DNA of 34,377 nt, taken from the NCBI GenBank assembly GCA_025354965.1, contig JANXLW010000131.1:1-34377 (forward strand), in the 5' to 3' direction. This DNA comes from Betaproteobacteria bacterium. GTDB taxonomy: Bacteria > Pseudomonadota > Gammaproteobacteria > Burkholderiales > Burkholderiaceae_C. This document shows positions 32,882-34,377 of the stretch, piece after piece. The notes beneath the pieces were generated by a model. That model made no database searches and was not told where the DNA came from. It saw only the letters and a list, made by a program, of their open reading frames with translations. The position numbers and the translations under genes were made by a program. Each line of letters opens with the position of its first letter. Positions within the stretch are counted from its first letter, which is position 1.

Positions 32882-33760
32882 TCAATACACCGCTGCATCG
32901 CCGGGTGGCCGATCCTTAAAGCGTTTGTGTACCCAAAAATACTGATCCGGCATAGTGTCTATAAATGACTGCAGACACAAATTCATGCGTGCAGTGTCAG
33001 CGGCCGCATCATCCGACGGAAACGCCGACCAGGAGGGCATGATTTGAACCTCGTAGCCTTGGCGCGTCATGCGGGTGACCACGGGTACCACCTTGGCACG
33101 ACCCAGTCTGGCAAAACGGGATAAAGACGGCACGGTAGCAGCCTGCACACCATAGAACGGTACAAAAACGGAGTCCTCAGGGCCAAAGTTCATATCGGGC
33201 AACAAATACAGGGGCTCACCCGCACGCAAAGCGGCTACTATCGCTTTAACGCCATCGACGCGACCAAAAAGCCGTACGGAGCCGAAACGCTGGCGACCTT
33301 TAATCATCCAGTCATTAATGACTGTATTGGACTGGTTGGTATAAATGGTGGTGAATTGTCGTGGCAACTGCTGGGTTAATGCAGTCCAGCCGGCGTCCAA
33401 CCCCACGAAATGCGGTGCAAATATGACCACCGGCTCTTTACCCAGGAATTCATCCACGGAACCCGTCAATCTCAAGCGTTGCCTGACGACTTCGGGCGAG
33501 CCATGCCAGAGCCAGCCTCGGTCCAGCCAAGCTTGGGCAAAATGAACAAACGTGCGAATCGTCAATGCCCTGATTTGTCGCGCGGAGCGGTCCGGGAAAC
33601 ACAGCCGCAAGTTGGTCTGCGCCACCCGCCGCCGTGCGACTGCCAGCAGGTACAGCACCCAACCCAACAGGCTACCCAGCAGGCGCAAACACGGCAGCGG
33701 TACATGTCCAAAAAAATGCATCACAACGATGCCGAACTTACTCACTAAGCGAGTCAACAT
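32882..33760 (-). CDS. Lipid A biosynthesis acyltransferase-like protein (LpxL/HtrB family, HX4D type)
   Basis: Inner-membrane acyltransferase of the LpxL/LpxM superfamily, which adds secondary acyl chains to lipid A. With ATG at 33760 it is 292 residues. The N-terminus is hydrophobic (FGIVVMHFFGHVPLPCLRLLGSLLGWVLYLLA). The catalytic motif is HFVGLD (HX4D), followed by the family segments TIYTNQSNTVINDWMIKGRQRFG, LLPDMNFGPEDSVFVPFYG and a C-terminal PDQYFWVHKRFKDRP. The chosen ATG overlaps the upstream acyltransferase stop (TGATG) with AGGA before it. The longer open frame (to 33802) lies inside that gene. The exact acyl donor and position cannot be read. Confidence 0.92.
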   Translation of the reverse strand: MLTRLVSKFGIVVMHFFGHVPLPCLRLLGSLLGWVLYLLAVARRRVAQTNLRLCFPDRSARQIRALTIRTFVHFAQAWLDRGWLWHGSPEVVRQRLRLTGSVDEFLGKEPVVIFAPHFVGLDAGWTALTQQLPRQFTTIYTNQSNTVINDWMIKGRQRFGSVRLFGRVDGVKAIVAALRAGEPLYLLPDMNFGPEDSVFVPFYGVQAATVPSLSRFARLGRAKVVPVVTRMTRQGYEVQIMPSWSAFPSDDAAADTARMNLCLQSFIDTMPDQYFWVHKRFKDRPPGDAAVY

Positions 33761-34377
33761 CACATTTCCTGCCGCGGCTGCTTGTAACGCGCGTAGCCCC
33801 ACAGATATTGCTGCGGACAGCCTCGAATCAGATCTTCCATCGCCTGGTTGATGAGCAAAGTGGCCCGCACGCTATCCGCTGGTATGGATTCTTTCAAGGG
33901 CTGAAAGTGAACCTTGTACCCACGACCCCAAGACAAGCGCTCTCCCCACGCCATTACCACCGCAGCGCCGCTCTGCTGTGCCAGACGCACGGACAGGGTC
34001 ATGGTATAGGCGTCTCGGCCAAAAAAAGGCGCCCACAAACCCATACCCAGGGGTGGCACTTGATCCGGCAGCAAACCCAGCGACTGGCCGTGCTTCAGCG
34101 CCTTGATCATTTGCTTGACTCCTGCCAGCGTGGTGGGGGCCGTGTACAGACCGGGGCGGCTGCGGGCTCCCGTTACGACAGCCCGCAGCCACAGTTGGCG
34201 CGGCGGGCGAAACAGCACCGTAATGGGACTTGCCTGCCCGTAGCGCTGCGCATAGGCTTGAGCCGTGATCTCAAAGCACCCCAGATGAGGCGTTAAAAAC
34301 ACCACGCCCCGGCCAGCAGCCAGTGCAGCGTCGACATGATGAGCGCCTTCCCACAGAACCGGCACTGGCCGTCCCAA
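33760..34377 (-). CDS. Lipid A biosynthesis acyltransferase-like protein (LpxL family, HX4E type), N-terminus beyond the window
   Basis: Second member of the same family, with 205 residues visible and the N-terminal membrane part missing beyond position 34377. The catalytic motif is HLGCFE (HX4E). LLPDQVPPLGMGLWAPFFGRDAYTMTL and the terminal PQQYLWGYARYK follow; these are the conserved LpxL features. The HX4E form differs from the HX4D of the downstream paralogue. Stop and start of the two genes overlap (TGATG), so they form an operon. Specificity is unknown. Confidence 0.92.
   Translation of the reverse strand: MGRPVPVLWEGAHHVDAALAAGRGVVFLTPHLGCFEITAQAYAQRYGQASPITVLFRPPRQLWLRAVVTGARSRPGLYTAPTTLAGVKQMIKALKHGQSLGLLPDQVPPLGMGLWAPFFGRDAYTMTLSVRLAQQSGAAVVMAWGERLSWGRGYKVHFQPLKESIPADSVRATLLINQAMEDLIRGCPQQYLWGYARYKQPRQEM

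Noticed and set aside
1..34377. CRISPR array, tRNA, rRNA, prophage, toxin-antitoxin or defence genes
   Set aside because: None was seen. Nearly all sequence is accounted for by conserved single-copy genes, and the repeats found are short, degenerate and dispersed rather than regularly spaced.

Overview
The window is about 34.4 kb of dense, mostly housekeeping chromosome from a betaproteobacterium of the order Burkholderiales. It is most likely a member of the Comamonadaceae resembling Rhodoferax or Polaromonas. The basis is the gene order (gltBD next to an mlaFEDACB cluster with mlaA inside it; ponA/mrcA divergent from pilMNOPQ-aroKB-dgt; cyaY divergent from lptM-lysA; cytochrome c4 divergent from engB), the protein sequences, and intergenic repeats of a kind I associate with that family. 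This is inference from recognition, not a database match.

Layout. Positions 1-5472 (minus strand) hold a phospholipid-transport operon, mlaF-E-D-A-C-B, followed by a two-gene ABC-2 exporter whose permease runs off the left edge. Positions 5632-11904 (minus) hold gltD and gltB, the two subunits of NADPH glutamate synthase, with a good sigma-70 promoter in front of gltB. Positions 12018-12809 are a discrete cassette: one REP-associated Y1 transposase (RAYT) gene between imperfect 17-bp inverted repeats. Positions 12807-14350 hold a coupled pair of poorly characterised genes (a methyltransferase and a DUF1415 protein). Positions 14387-24050 (minus) read, in transcription order, pilM-N-O-P-Q (type IV pilus alignment and secretin), an Ig-like lipoprotein, aroK, aroB and a dGTPase-like gene. 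The plus-strand mrcA (PBP1A) diverges from pilM and converges on cyaY. lptM-lysA follow on the plus strand, then msrQ-msrP (periplasmic methionine sulfoxide repair) and a dihaem cytochrome c on the minus strand, engB plus an alpha/beta hydrolase on the plus strand, and two tandem lipid A-type acyltransferases on the minus strand, the second cut by the right edge.

Functional themes are envelope maintenance (Mla lipid trafficking, PBP1A, pilus, LptM, lipid A acylation, MsrPQ) and core metabolism (glutamate, aromatic amino acids, lysine, dNTP pool, Fe-S assembly). Many junctions are ATGA, GTGA, TTGA or TGATG overlaps, so translational coupling is common.

No CRISPR array, tRNA, rRNA, prophage or obvious defence island was seen. 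The least ordinary material is: (i) the RAYT cassette and a family of related GGGGACAG...CTGTCCC repeats filling gaps of the gltBD-mla region; (ii) a repeat-derived C-terminal tail on the ABC ATPase; (iii) an Ig-like, possibly calcium-binding lipoprotein placed between pilQ and aroK. No stretch longer than 300 bases lacks a gene.
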